NCBI GenBank assembly: GCA_039184335.1
Contig: JBCDBD010000028.1
Coordinates: forward strand, 1-46,429
Length of the DNA stretch: 46,429 nucleotides
DNA from: JBCDBD01 sp039184335
Lineage (GTDB): Bacteria; Bacteroidota; Bacteroidia; Flavobacteriales; Flavobacteriaceae
Direction of reading: 5' to 3'
Below are positions 33,493-41,641 of the stretch, one piece after another. The notes under the pieces were generated by a model. It was not told the origin of the DNA and searched no databases. It worked only from the letters and a program-made list of their open reading frames with translations. The translations under genes and the position numbers were made by a program. Every line of letters begins with the position of its first letter. Position 1 is the stretch's first letter.

Positions 33493-34053
33493 TTGAACAA
33501 AACGGAAGATTCCATCAAAGAAACGATCAAAAAGGCGAAAGAAGGCAATCAAATCGCTTTTAGTATGCTATTGGACGCATTTTGGAATGATGTTTACGGT
33601 TTTCAGCTTATCAGAACCAAAAATGAAAATGACGCAGAAGATATTACGGTCCGAACCTTTTCAAAAGCTTTTGATAAAATAAATACCTATGATGCAGCTT
33701 ATGAATTCAAGACCTGGCTGATCACCATTTCCAAAAATTTACATGTTGACCTCATCAGAAAAAGACGAAGGGACATTTTGGAAGTGACGGAATCCCATGA
33801 TGAAGCTGCAGAAAAAGTCCTCGATGAAACACCCTCTGTTGAAGACCGACTGATAACAGAACAAAATTTGGCAAATCTTTTGCGACACATCAAAAAACTC
33901 AAGCCCCATTACCAAAAGGTAATCAATCTGCGGTATTTTAATGAACTGAGCTATGCCGACATAGCCAAGGAATTGAATGAGCCAATCAATAACGTTAAAG
34001 TAAAGCTTCTTAGGGCAAAAAAACTACTCGCCGAAATCATCACTAGCAAGTAA
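33493..34053 (+). CDS. Second ECF-type RNA polymerase sigma factor
   Basis: A 186-residue sigma factor starting at TTG 33493 (MNKTEDSIKETIKKAKEGN). Region 2 includes NENDAEDITVRTFSKAFDKINTY and FKTWLITISKNLHVDLIRK, and region 4 LKPHYQKVINLRYFNELSYADIAKELNE with a helix-turn-helix. No anti-sigma gene is adjacent; the next gene is lipA, 44 bases away. Differences from the sigma factor at 31850 are extensive, so it is not a recent duplicate. The signal and regulon are unknown; it may control the Cys-rich peptide or lipA. Confidence 0.93.
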   Translation: MNKTEDSIKETIKKAKEGNQIAFSMLLDAFWNDVYGFQLIRTKNENDAEDITVRTFSKAFDKINTYDAAYEFKTWLITISKNLHVDLIRKRRRDILEVTESHDEAAEKVLDETPSVEDRLITEQNLANLLRHIKKLKPHYQKVINLRYFNELSYADIAKELNEPINNVKVKLLRAKKLLAEIITSK

Positions 34054-34097
34054 TTTGGCTTTGACGCCCAATTCGTATCTTTATCCAAATATTTTTT

Positions 34098-34973
34098 ATG
34101 AGTCTTGAAGTAGTTGAAAATGTCATTCCACCTAAGGGTAAGCCCAAATGGTTGCGGGTCAAACTCCCCACAGGAAAAAAATACACCCAACTCCGTGGGC
34201 TTGTTGAAAAATATGACCTGCATACTATTTGCACTTCGGGCAGTTGTCCAAATATGGGAGAATGCTGGGGTGAAGGCACTGCCACCTTTATGATCTTGGG
34301 CAATATCTGTACTCGTTCTTGTGGTTTCTGTGGTGTCAAAACAGGAAGGCCAGAAAGTGTAGATTGGACTGAACCTGAAAAAGTAGCACGGTCCATAAAG
34401 ATCATGGGGATCAAACATGCCGTCATCACCTCTGTTGACCGGGATGATTTGAAAGATATGGGATCCATTATTTGGGCGGAAACGGTAAAAGCGATTAGAA
34501 GAATGAATCCAGGGACAACTTTAGAAACCCTGATTCCTGATTTTCAAGGAATTGAAAATCATTTGGATCGGATACTCGCTGTAACACCAGAGGTCATCTC
34601 ACATAACATGGAAACGGTTAAAAGGCTAACCCGTGAAGTACGTATTCAAGCAAAATACGAGCGTAGCTTAGCGGTCTTGGAATATTTGAAAAGAAACGGT
34701 GCCAACAGAACAAAGTCTGGCATTATGTTAGGTTTGGGAGAAGAGGAAGAAGAAGTTATAACGACCATGGAAGATCTGCGTAAAATCAATGTAGACGTAG
34801 TTACCATAGGGCAATACCTACAGCCTTCGAAAAAGCACTTGCCCGTCAAGACATTTATTCTACCCGAACAGTTCAAAAAATATGAGGAAATCGGACTTAG
34901 AATGGGATTCAGACATGTTGAAAGTGGAGCTTTGGTAAGGTCTTCTTACAAAGCCCATAAACACATCAACTGA
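34098..34973 (+). CDS. lipA: Lipoyl synthase
   Basis: A 291-residue radical-SAM enzyme inserting two sulfurs into octanoyl groups on the E2 subunits of 2-oxoacid dehydrogenases and on GcvH. Both iron-sulfur clusters are visible: the auxiliary cluster Cys45, Cys50 and Cys56 (CTSGSCPNMGECW) and the radical-SAM cluster CxxxCxxC at Cys71, Cys75 and Cys78 (CTRSCGFC). The conserved C-terminal Ser motif is VRSSYKA. Length is typical. A near-consensus -7 box (TATCTTTA) precedes it. lipB is not in the window. Confidence 0.97.
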   Translation: MSLEVVENVIPPKGKPKWLRVKLPTGKKYTQLRGLVEKYDLHTICTSGSCPNMGECWGEGTATFMILGNICTRSCGFCGVKTGRPESVDWTEPEKVARSIKIMGIKHAVITSVDRDDLKDMGSIIWAETVKAIRRMNPGTTLETLIPDFQGIENHLDRILAVTPEVISHNMETVKRLTREVRIQAKYERSLAVLEYLKRNGANRTKSGIMLGLGEEEEEVITTMEDLRKINVDVVTIGQYLQPSKKHLPVKTFILPEQFKKYEEIGLRMGFRHVESGALVRSSYKAHKHIN

Positions 34974-35026
34974 AACAAACATTACCTTCGTATTGCTGAC
35001 CCCGATGTTCAAAAGCTGATTTGGAT

Positions 35027-36037
35027 ATGAAAAACCTGACGATTGGCATCAATGGTTTTGGCAGAATTGGTAGGACTTTATTCCGGTTTTTAGCCAATCT
35101 ACCAGAATATAAGGTTGCCGTAATCAATGACTTGAGTGACGCCAGAACTTTGGCACATTTACTCAAATACGATAGCATACATGGTATTTTTCACAAAACC
35201 ATTGATTTTACTGAAACTGAGATTATCGTTGAAAACGAAAAAGTAAAAGTACTTAACCATAAAAGTCCTCAAGAAATCGATTGGAGTCTTTTTGGTGTGG
35301 ATATCGTAATTGAATGCACTGGCAGGTTCAAGAGAAAAGAGCAACTGTCGCATCATATCAAAAACGGAGCAAAAAAAGTCATTCTATGTGTACCCCCGCA
35401 AGATGATTCCATCAAAATGGTTGTATTGGGCGTGAACGAAAAAACAATCTCAGAAAATGATGAGATCATATCGAATGCTTCTTGTACAACCAATAATGCA
35501 GCACCCATGATCAAAGTGGTAAATGACCTATGTGGCATAGAGCAAGCATACATCACTACAGTACACTCGTATACCTCAGACCAAAGTCTGCACGATAGGC
35601 CACATCATGATCTAAGAAGATCTAGGGCGGCAGCACAATCTATCATACCCACCACCACAGGAGCTGCAAAGGCGCTCACAAAGATTTTTCCAAAGCTATC
35701 TGAAGTAATCGGTGGTTGTGGAATTCGTGTACCTGTACCCAATGGATCGTTGACAGATATTACATTGAATGTTAAAAAAGAGACTTCAATTGAAGAAATA
35801 AACCATACTTTTAAAGAAATATCTGAAAATAAACTAAAAAGAATACTTTATTATACAGAAGACCCTATTGTATCAATCGACATAAACAATAGTTGTTATT
35901 CTTGTACGTTTGATTCTAAGATGACTTCCGTAATTGGAAGAATGGTAAAAATAATAGGTTGGTACGATAACGAGACAGGGTATTGTGCCAGAATAATTGA
36001 TTTAATAGCGTTGCTTATTAAGAAAAACTACGTTTGA
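35027..36037 (+). CDS. gap: Glyceraldehyde-3-phosphate dehydrogenase
   Basis: A 336-residue NAD-dependent glycolytic dehydrogenase from ATG 35027 (MKNLTIGINGFGRIGR). The Rossmann fingerprint GxGxxG is followed by INDLSD, where the Asp favours NAD over NADP; the catalytic Cys153 is in SNASCTTNNAAP (the second Cys of the common CTTNC motif is Asn) and His180 is in TTVHSYTSD. Further conserved parts are RSRAAAQSIIPTTTGAAKA and DNETGYCARI. It is probably one of two gap paralogues, as usual in flavobacteria. The stop overlaps the following hybrid histidine kinase by 4 bases. Confidence 0.93.
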   Translation: MKNLTIGINGFGRIGRTLFRFLANLPEYKVAVINDLSDARTLAHLLKYDSIHGIFHKTIDFTETEIIVENEKVKVLNHKSPQEIDWSLFGVDIVIECTGRFKRKEQLSHHIKNGAKKVILCVPPQDDSIKMVVLGVNEKTISENDEIISNASCTTNNAAPMIKVVNDLCGIEQAYITTVHSYTSDQSLHDRPHHDLRRSRAAAQSIIPTTTGAAKALTKIFPKLSEVIGGCGIRVPVPNGSLTDITLNVKKETSIEEINHTFKEISENKLKRILYYTEDPIVSIDINNSCYSCTFDSKMTSVIGRMVKIIGWYDNETGYCARIIDLIALLIKKNYV

Positions 36038-38256
36038 CTCTTAATTACTTACATAAGAAAGTCAGTTATGTACTACTGCCAGCATTTTTCTTGCTGTTCA
36101 GTTTCAATCAAATATTGGCCCAAAAACAACAAGTTTCCAGTATTGAAATAGAAAAAATTTTTGATGATGTCATGAACTTTCGACATCAAAATAAAATTGA
36201 TATGGCCTTGGAATCATTGGATAGGGCCAGTGAATTGGCAGAAAAATCTGAAGATGCAAAAGCCTTGGTCGACACCTACCATAAATTCGCCTTGCTCTAT
36301 CTAGAACTGGATAAACGGGAAACCACCCTTTTTTATAGGGACAGGGCGGGGGTACTCTTAAAAAATATGGCATATCCCCACGGTGAAGCGGTACACAAGT
36401 ATGTTGATGCCATTTTATTGTATCAATCAGACAACAACTTTCAGGCCATCAACATGCTTGAGGAAGCCAAAACACTGAGTAATGACCGAAATCTCAAAAA
36501 CAACATCTTACTGACAGAGGCCAAGATATACATCAACATTGAAAAATTTGATGATGCCACCACCAATTTAAATGCTCTCTTGGTAAATGCTGATGAAAAA
36601 GAACGGGCATATCTGGCCACAAGGGCGAACCTTGGGTTGGCAACCTTGAATTTAAGCAGGAATAATCTTAAAGAGGGTGCGAAACACGCAGAAGCAGCAC
36701 TTGAACTTGCAACAAACAACGATTTCTTCAAAGAAATTTTATTGGCAAACCAAAGTCTTACAAATATTTATGAAGATTTAGGGTTATACGGTAAGGCACT
36801 GGCCAACAACCGGGGAGCATCTCACCTTAAAGATTCTTTATTTTCCATTGAAAAGAGTAAAATAGACGTAAAGACAGCTGAAAAAATTCAGTTCGATTTC
36901 ATGAATAAAGAGATTAAGAAGCTTACAGAGGAAAATGAAAAACTAAGCCAATCTGCCAATAGATCAGAAATAACAGCCATATTGACATCAGCTTTTTTAA
37001 CTATTATTTCGCTATTGGCCGTATCGCTTTTCCGAAACAACCAGATAAAGTTAAAAACCAACGACCTGTTGCAGACAAAAAACAAAGAGCTTGAAATAGC
37101 AAGGGATTCAGCAGTATCTGCAATGGAAGCGAAAACCAATTTTCTTTCTACGGTCACCCATGAATTAAGAACACCATTATATGCCGTTACAGGTCTCACC
37201 CATTTACTTTTGGAGGAAAATCCGGCCGATCATCAAAAAGAACACCTAAAGTCCTTAAAATTCTCTGGTGATTATCTATTGAACTTCATCAATGATATTC
37301 TACAGATCAACAAAATTGATGCCGATAAACTTGAACCTTTGCATATCGAGTTCAAGCTCAAAAAAGTACTGACCGATGTAATTGATTCGCTCCAGCAAAA
37401 TGCCGGTGAAAACAACACTAGCATCAATCTGGACTATGACCCCCAAATTCCTGTCAATCTTCTTGGTGATCCCCTAAAACTCTCACAAATATTCATGAAT
37501 TTGGTGGGCAACGCATTGAAGTTTACCAAAAATGGACGAGTTGATGTCATTGCCAAACTATTGAGAAAAAATGGAGAGGATATCAAGCTCTATTTTGAAG
37601 TGAAAGATAATGGCATTGGTATTTCAGAAGATCAACAGAAAAGTATTTTCGAAAGCTTTGAACAAGGCTCCATCCAGATCAATAGGGAATATGGAGGCAC
37701 CGGTCTTGGGCTGACCATCGTCAAAAGCCTATTGGGCCTGTTCGACAGTAAGATCCAATTGGAAAGTGAATTTGGTAAGGGCAGTTCTTTTTTCTTCGAA
37801 ATTGACCTAAAAATGGAAGACAAAGCACTAGCCGATGTACCATTTGAATTGAATGCAGAAGATTTCAATTTCAAAGGATTGTATATTCTTGTGGTTGAAG
37901 ACAATAAAATCAATCAGGTAATCACCAAAAAAATGCTTACCAAGAAAGAGATTACCTGTGATATTGCAAATAACGGCAATGAGGCCATTGATTTGGCAAA
38001 GGCCAATACCTATGATGCCATCTTAATGGATATTCATATGCCAGGGATCAGTGGTGAAGAAGCGACGATTCAAATCAGAAAATTTGACAAAGACATTCCA
38101 ATAATTGCGCTCACCGCTATCTCTTTAGATGATAGTTTAGACAGCTTTTACGCCGCAGGATGTAATGACGTGGTAACTAAACCGTTCAAACCAGAAATAT
38201 TTTACCAAAAGATCGGTGAGAATATTTTCAAGCCTAAAGTAGAGGATCAAGCTTAG
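36034..38256 (+). CDS. TPR hybrid sensor histidine kinase with receiver domain
   Basis: A 740-residue membrane kinase starting at TTG 36034, whose TTGA overlaps the gap TGA. Order: signal peptide (residues 1-30, ending FNQILAQ), TPR-like helical repeats at about 35-270 in the periplasm, a coiled stretch, a transmembrane helix at about 314-333, HisKA with His376 (THELRTPLYAV), HATPase with NLVGNALKFTKNG, DNGIGISEDQ and GGTGLGLTIVKS, and a C-terminal receiver with phosphoacceptor Asp666 (LMDIHMPG) and Lys716 (TKPFKP). It lacks a DNA-binding domain, so it needs a phosphotransfer partner that is not in the window. The signal is unknown. Its 3' end overlaps lpxK by 23 bases. Confidence 0.93.
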   Translation: MTLNYLHKKVSYVLLPAFFLLFSFNQILAQKQQVSSIEIEKIFDDVMNFRHQNKIDMALESLDRASELAEKSEDAKALVDTYHKFALLYLELDKRETTLFYRDRAGVLLKNMAYPHGEAVHKYVDAILLYQSDNNFQAINMLEEAKTLSNDRNLKNNILLTEAKIYINIEKFDDATTNLNALLVNADEKERAYLATRANLGLATLNLSRNNLKEGAKHAEAALELATNNDFFKEILLANQSLTNIYEDLGLYGKALANNRGASHLKDSLFSIEKSKIDVKTAEKIQFDFMNKEIKKLTEENEKLSQSANRSEITAILTSAFLTIISLLAVSLFRNNQIKLKTNDLLQTKNKELEIARDSAVSAMEAKTNFLSTVTHELRTPLYAVTGLTHLLLEENPADHQKEHLKSLKFSGDYLLNFINDILQINKIDADKLEPLHIEFKLKKVLTDVIDSLQQNAGENNTSINLDYDPQIPVNLLGDPLKLSQIFMNLVGNALKFTKNGRVDVIAKLLRKNGEDIKLYFEVKDNGIGISEDQQKSIFESFEQGSIQINREYGGTGLGLTIVKSLLGLFDSKIQLESEFGKGSSFFFEIDLKMEDKALADVPFELNAEDFNFKGLYILVVEDNKINQVITKKMLTKKEITCDIANNGNEAIDLAKANTYDAILMDIHMPGISGEEATIQIRKFDKDIPIIALTAISLDDSLDSFYAAGCNDVVTKPFKPEIFYQKIGENIFKPKVEDQA

Positions 38257-39247
38257 CAACTTTGATAATTTCACGTAGCATCAGTGCTTTATCTTCTAAG
38301 GTAAATGCATGCCTTACCTTGATATAAAAAAGGCTATCCAACCTTCCATTCAATTTGGTATGGTCTTTTTCTGTGGTCAATACGATGTCATACTGCCGCA
38401 ATCGATCGATCTCACCATAACTAAAATAATGATGGTCTCGAAAATTGAAATGGTCAAAAAGCACGCTTTCTGACTTTAGATATGACACCAGGTGCTGGGG
38501 GTTTGCAATGGCGGTCACCAGAGCAACCCTCTTTTTTTTCAAATCGGAGAGTTGTCTCGTTTCCGATATTCCGTATAATTTAGGGTCATATTCAAACCAA
38601 CTGAATACTACTAGTTGGTCGGTATTTGGCCTAAGTTTTTGCAAAATCCTTTTTCGATCTTCTATTGAAATGTTTCTATCGCATTTTGTCACAACGATCA
38701 TGTCAGCTCTTTGGGCCTCTCTTTTACCATCTCTTAGATTTCCGGTAGGCAAGTACCAATCATCAACATAAAGGTCAGCGCATACAGTAAGTAGCATAGA
38801 AAAATTGGGTTTCACACGTCGATGTTGAAAAGCATCATCCAACAGTATTAAATCTGGTTGTACTCGTTTACCAAGCTCAACGATACCGTTTCGTCGGTCT
38901 GCATCCACAGCAACGGCCGCTTTTGGAAACTTTCTTGAAATTTGATAAGGTTCATCGCCCAAGTCCCTTACCGATGAATTTTCATCTGCCACCACAAAAC
39001 CCGACGATTTTCTTTGATAACCACGACTTAAAATTGCCACCCTAAAATCTTCTTGTAATATCGAGATCAAATACTCGACCATTGGGGTCTTCCCAGTTCC
39101 CCCTACACTTAGGTTTCCTACGCATATGGTCGGTGTGGCATATGATAGCGATCTAAAAATATCCTTATCATACAAAAAATTACGAATGTGAATGATCAGC
39201 GCATAAACCAGTGAAAAGGGAAATGCTATTTTACGAAGTAGTTGCAT
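38234..39247 (-). CDS. lpxK: Tetraacyldisaccharide 4'-kinase
   Basis: A 337-residue inner-membrane-associated kinase that phosphorylates the 4' position of the lipid A disaccharide. The start at ATG 39247 gives MQLLRKIAFPFSLVYALII with the N-terminal hydrophobic anchor; a second ATG is one codon upstream at 39250. The P-loop is VGNLSVGGTGKTPMV and the family marker DDAFQHRRV is present. It is divergent from nif3-like by about 50 bases and convergent with the hybrid kinase, overlapping its end. A near-consensus TAAATTCG lies just upstream on the minus strand (39253-39260). Confidence 0.95.
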   Translation of the reverse strand: MQLLRKIAFPFSLVYALIIHIRNFLYDKDIFRSLSYATPTICVGNLSVGGTGKTPMVEYLISILQEDFRVAILSRGYQRKSSGFVVADENSSVRDLGDEPYQISRKFPKAAVAVDADRRNGIVELGKRVQPDLILLDDAFQHRRVKPNFSMLLTVCADLYVDDWYLPTGNLRDGKREAQRADMIVVTKCDRNISIEDRKRILQKLRPNTDQLVVFSWFEYDPKLYGISETRQLSDLKKKRVALVTAIANPQHLVSYLKSESVLFDHFNFRDHHYFSYGEIDRLRQYDIVLTTEKDHTKLNGRLDSLFYIKVRHAFTLEDKALMLREIIKVAKLDPLL

Positions 39248-39296
39248 CATGACGAATTTATAATATTTTATCTTTAACAAATCCAAAAAACAACTA

Positions 39297-40391
39297 ATGA
39301 CGGTTAATGAAGTTACCCATTTTTTAGAAGAACTCGCTCCAATACAGTATGCCGAAGACTTCGATAACGTTGGCCTTTTGGTGGGCGATCGAAACCAAGA
39401 GGTCACCGGAATTTTAGTCACATTGGATACACTTGAAAATGTAGTTGATGAAGCCATTGCCAAAAAAATGAATCTTATTGTTAGCTTTCACCCCATCATT
39501 TTTAAGGGATTGAAAAAACTTACTGGTGATACGTATGTAGAACGTGTGGTGATGAAAGCCCTTACCAACAACATTTCCATTTACAGTATACATACCGCAT
39601 TGGATAATTCATTTCATGGGGTCAATGCAAAAATCTGTGAGGTTTTGGGCATTCAAAACCCTAAGATTTTGATTCCCAAGCCAAGAACCATTAAAAAATT
39701 GGTCTCTTATGTTCCGAAAGCCAATGCGGAACAGCTCATGAAAGCAATTTTCAAAGCAGGTGGTGGCGCCATTGGAAACTATACAAATTGTGGCTTTTCA
39801 GTTGATGGTACAGGAAGCTTCAAACCAGAAAAAAAAGCAAACCCTACCATTGGCGCAATTGGAAAAATCCATTACCAAGAAGAAGTACAACTCAACATCA
39901 CATATGCGGTTGAAAAAGAAAACCGTATTCTGGCCGCACTTTTCAAGAACCATCCTTATGAAGAAGTAGCGTATGAAGTATACTCTTTAGACAATAACAA
40001 TCAACATATTGGTATGGGTATGGTCGGGGAGCTCGAGACAGTAATGGAAGAGCATCAGTTTTTGAGCTGGGTCAAAAATAGAATGAACGCCAAAACAATA
40101 CGGCATTCGCACCTACTCCATAAAAGCGTAAAGAAAATTGCAGTTTTAGGGGGTAGTGGTGCTTTCGCCATCAAAGCGGCCCAGAAGGCAAAAGCTGATG
40201 TTTTTATTACCGCAGATATCAAATACCACCAGTTTTATGAAGCAGAAGGTACGTTACTATTGGTTGATATTGGCCATTTTGAAACTGAGCAATTTACAAA
40301 AAACCTATTGGTCGACTTTCTTACAAAAAAAATTCCTAATTTTGCAATCGCTTTATCAGAAAGCATTACTAATCCCATCAAGTATTTTTAA
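39297..40391 (+). CDS. Nif3-like dinuclear metal centre protein
   Basis: A 364-residue member of the Nif3/YbgI family, which forms hexameric toroids with a two-metal centre in each subunit. His65 in SFHPIIFK and the C-terminal VDIGHFETEQF are metal ligands of the family, and DFDNVGLLVGDR is the usual N-terminal signature. The middle region (about residues 125-250) matches the extra PII-like insertion seen in longer members. Biochemical function is debated; GTP cyclohydrolase I-like activity has been proposed for some. The C4-type zinc-ribbon-like gene follows after 3 bases, a common flavobacterial pairing. Confidence 0.92.
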   Translation: MTVNEVTHFLEELAPIQYAEDFDNVGLLVGDRNQEVTGILVTLDTLENVVDEAIAKKMNLIVSFHPIIFKGLKKLTGDTYVERVVMKALTNNISIYSIHTALDNSFHGVNAKICEVLGIQNPKILIPKPRTIKKLVSYVPKANAEQLMKAIFKAGGGAIGNYTNCGFSVDGTGSFKPEKKANPTIGAIGKIHYQEEVQLNITYAVEKENRILAALFKNHPYEEVAYEVYSLDNNNQHIGMGMVGELETVMEEHQFLSWVKNRMNAKTIRHSHLLHKSVKKIAVLGGSGAFAIKAAQKAKADVFITADIKYHQFYEAEGTLLLVDIGHFETEQFTKNLLVDFLTKKIPNFAIALSESITNPIKYF

Positions 40392-40394
40392 TAT

Positions 40395-41174
40395 ATGGCA
40401 ACAAAAATAGAAACAACCGTTGAGGAAAAGTTAAGGGCATTGTATGATTTGCAATTAATTGATTCAAGGGTAGACGAGATACGTAGTGTACGTGGTGAAT
40501 TGCCTTTAGAGGTTGAAGATTTGGAAGATGAAGTGTTGGGACTCAAGACCAGGATAGACAAACTAAAGACTGATGTGGAAACCGTCAACTTTGAAATTGC
40601 TGCCAAAAAAAACTTGATAGAAGAGTCGAAAGCACTGATAAAAAAGTATGCTGAACAGCAGAAAAATGTTCGCAACAGCAGGGAATTCAACTCCTTGAGC
40701 AAAGAAGTGGAGTTTCAAGAACTTGAAATACAACTGGCTGAAAAGAACATTAAGGAGTTTAAGGCGCAAATTGAGCAAAAAAAGGAGGTCATCACCGACA
40801 CAAAAGAGAAACTCACTGAAAGGGAAGCTCATTTAAAGCATAAAAAAGGAGAGCTTGATGCCATTTTGGCCGAAACGGAAAAAGAAGAAAAAGCCCTTTT
40901 AAAGAGATCCGAAGAGTTCGAAGAAAAAATTGAGGAACGACTGGTCAAGGCATATAAACGCATTCGCCAAAGTGTCAAAAATGGACTTGCTGTTGTACCC
41001 ATTGAACGTGGTGCATCAGGAGGCTCATTTTTTACGATTCCACCGCAGGTGCAGGTTGAAATCGCTTCACGCAAAAAAATCATTACCGATGAACACAGCG
41101 GCAGGATTTTGGTGGATCCCACTTTAGCTGAAGAAGAACAGCAAAAGATGGAAGAACTGTTTTCAAGCATCTAA
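40395..41174 (+). CDS. Coiled-coil protein with degenerate C4-type zinc ribbon
   Basis: A 259-residue protein. Residues about 10-185 are one long heptad-rich coiled coil (many Glu, Lys and Leu), and residues about 195-245 match the zinc-ribbon region of the CT398-like family: GASGGSFFTIPPQVQVEI and DEHSGRILVDP, where standard members have CGGC and C-x-x-CGRIL. All four metal-binding Cys are lost here; the protein contains no Cys in that segment. It follows the nif3-like gene by 3 bases and precedes a good terminator. The function is not known; a scaffold role with Nif3 is only inferred from gene order. Confidence 0.85.
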   Translation: MATKIETTVEEKLRALYDLQLIDSRVDEIRSVRGELPLEVEDLEDEVLGLKTRIDKLKTDVETVNFEIAAKKNLIEESKALIKKYAEQQKNVRNSREFNSLSKEVEFQELEIQLAEKNIKEFKAQIEQKKEVITDTKEKLTEREAHLKHKKGELDAILAETEKEEKALLKRSEEFEEKIEERLVKAYKRIRQSVKNGLAVVPIERGASGGSFFTIPPQVQVEIASRKKIITDEHSGRILVDPTLAEEEQQKMEELFSSI

Positions 41175-41200
41175 AAGAACCATACCATTTCATCGTATTG

Positions 41201-41227
41201 AAACCGCTTTTTCAGGCGGTTTTTTTG
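41201..41227 (+). terminator. Intrinsic terminator after the coiled-coil gene
   Basis: AAACCGC and GCGGTTT pair around an 8-base loop and are followed by a run of seven T. It closes the nif3-like/coiled-coil unit, 26 bases after the stop. Confidence 0.88.
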
Positions 41228-41239
41228 TAGCTTCAAACC

Positions 41240-41641
41240 ATGAATGTGTTTCTTTTCATCAGTATCTTTTTTCTGATCAACATATGCCAAGCCCAAGAGT
41301 TCAAAAAATTTCAATGGAAAAAGAGAATCGTACTGTTACTGTTTGATTCAAACACGAAAGCACAGGCAACCAAACAGTTGAAATTGCTCGAGACACAATC
41401 TACACAACTAGAAGACCGTGATATTGTGGTTATCGGACACCACAATACGGGCAAAAAAAACGATTTGCACTATGTTAGATCACTGGATATTGCAAAAAAT
41501 TATAATGGATTGGTAGTCCTAGGCAAAGACGGACAAGTCAAAATGATGAAGGAATTTATTGTACCCCCAGAAAAAATATTTGCATTGATTGATGGCATGC
41601 CCATGCGAAAAATGGAAATGCGAGAAAAAGAGGGTTATTGA
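41240..41641 (+). CDS. Secreted DUF4174 protein
   Basis: A 133-residue protein with signal peptide MNVFLFISIFFLINICQAQ. The mature part matches DUF4174, a thioredoxin-like domain without an obvious CxxC: FQWKKRIVLLLFDSN, the helix QATKQLKLLETQS, DIVVIGHHNTG, NGLVVLGKDGQVKMMKEF and the C-terminal LIDGMPMRKMEMR, the last being the hallmark of the family. Function is unknown. It sits 12 bases after a terminator and its stop overlaps that of the convergent kmo by 7 bases. Confidence 0.85.
   Translation: MNVFLFISIFFLINICQAQEFKKFQWKKRIVLLLFDSNTKAQATKQLKLLETQSTQLEDRDIVVIGHHNTGKKNDLHYVRSLDIAKNYNGLVVLGKDGQVKMMKEFIVPPEKIFALIDGMPMRKMEMREKEGY

Noticed and set aside
39251..39463. 71-residue N-terminal extension of LpxK
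   Set aside because: It lies antisense to the Nif3-like N terminus and has Ser/Thr-rich random composition; the real N-terminal helix starts at 39247.
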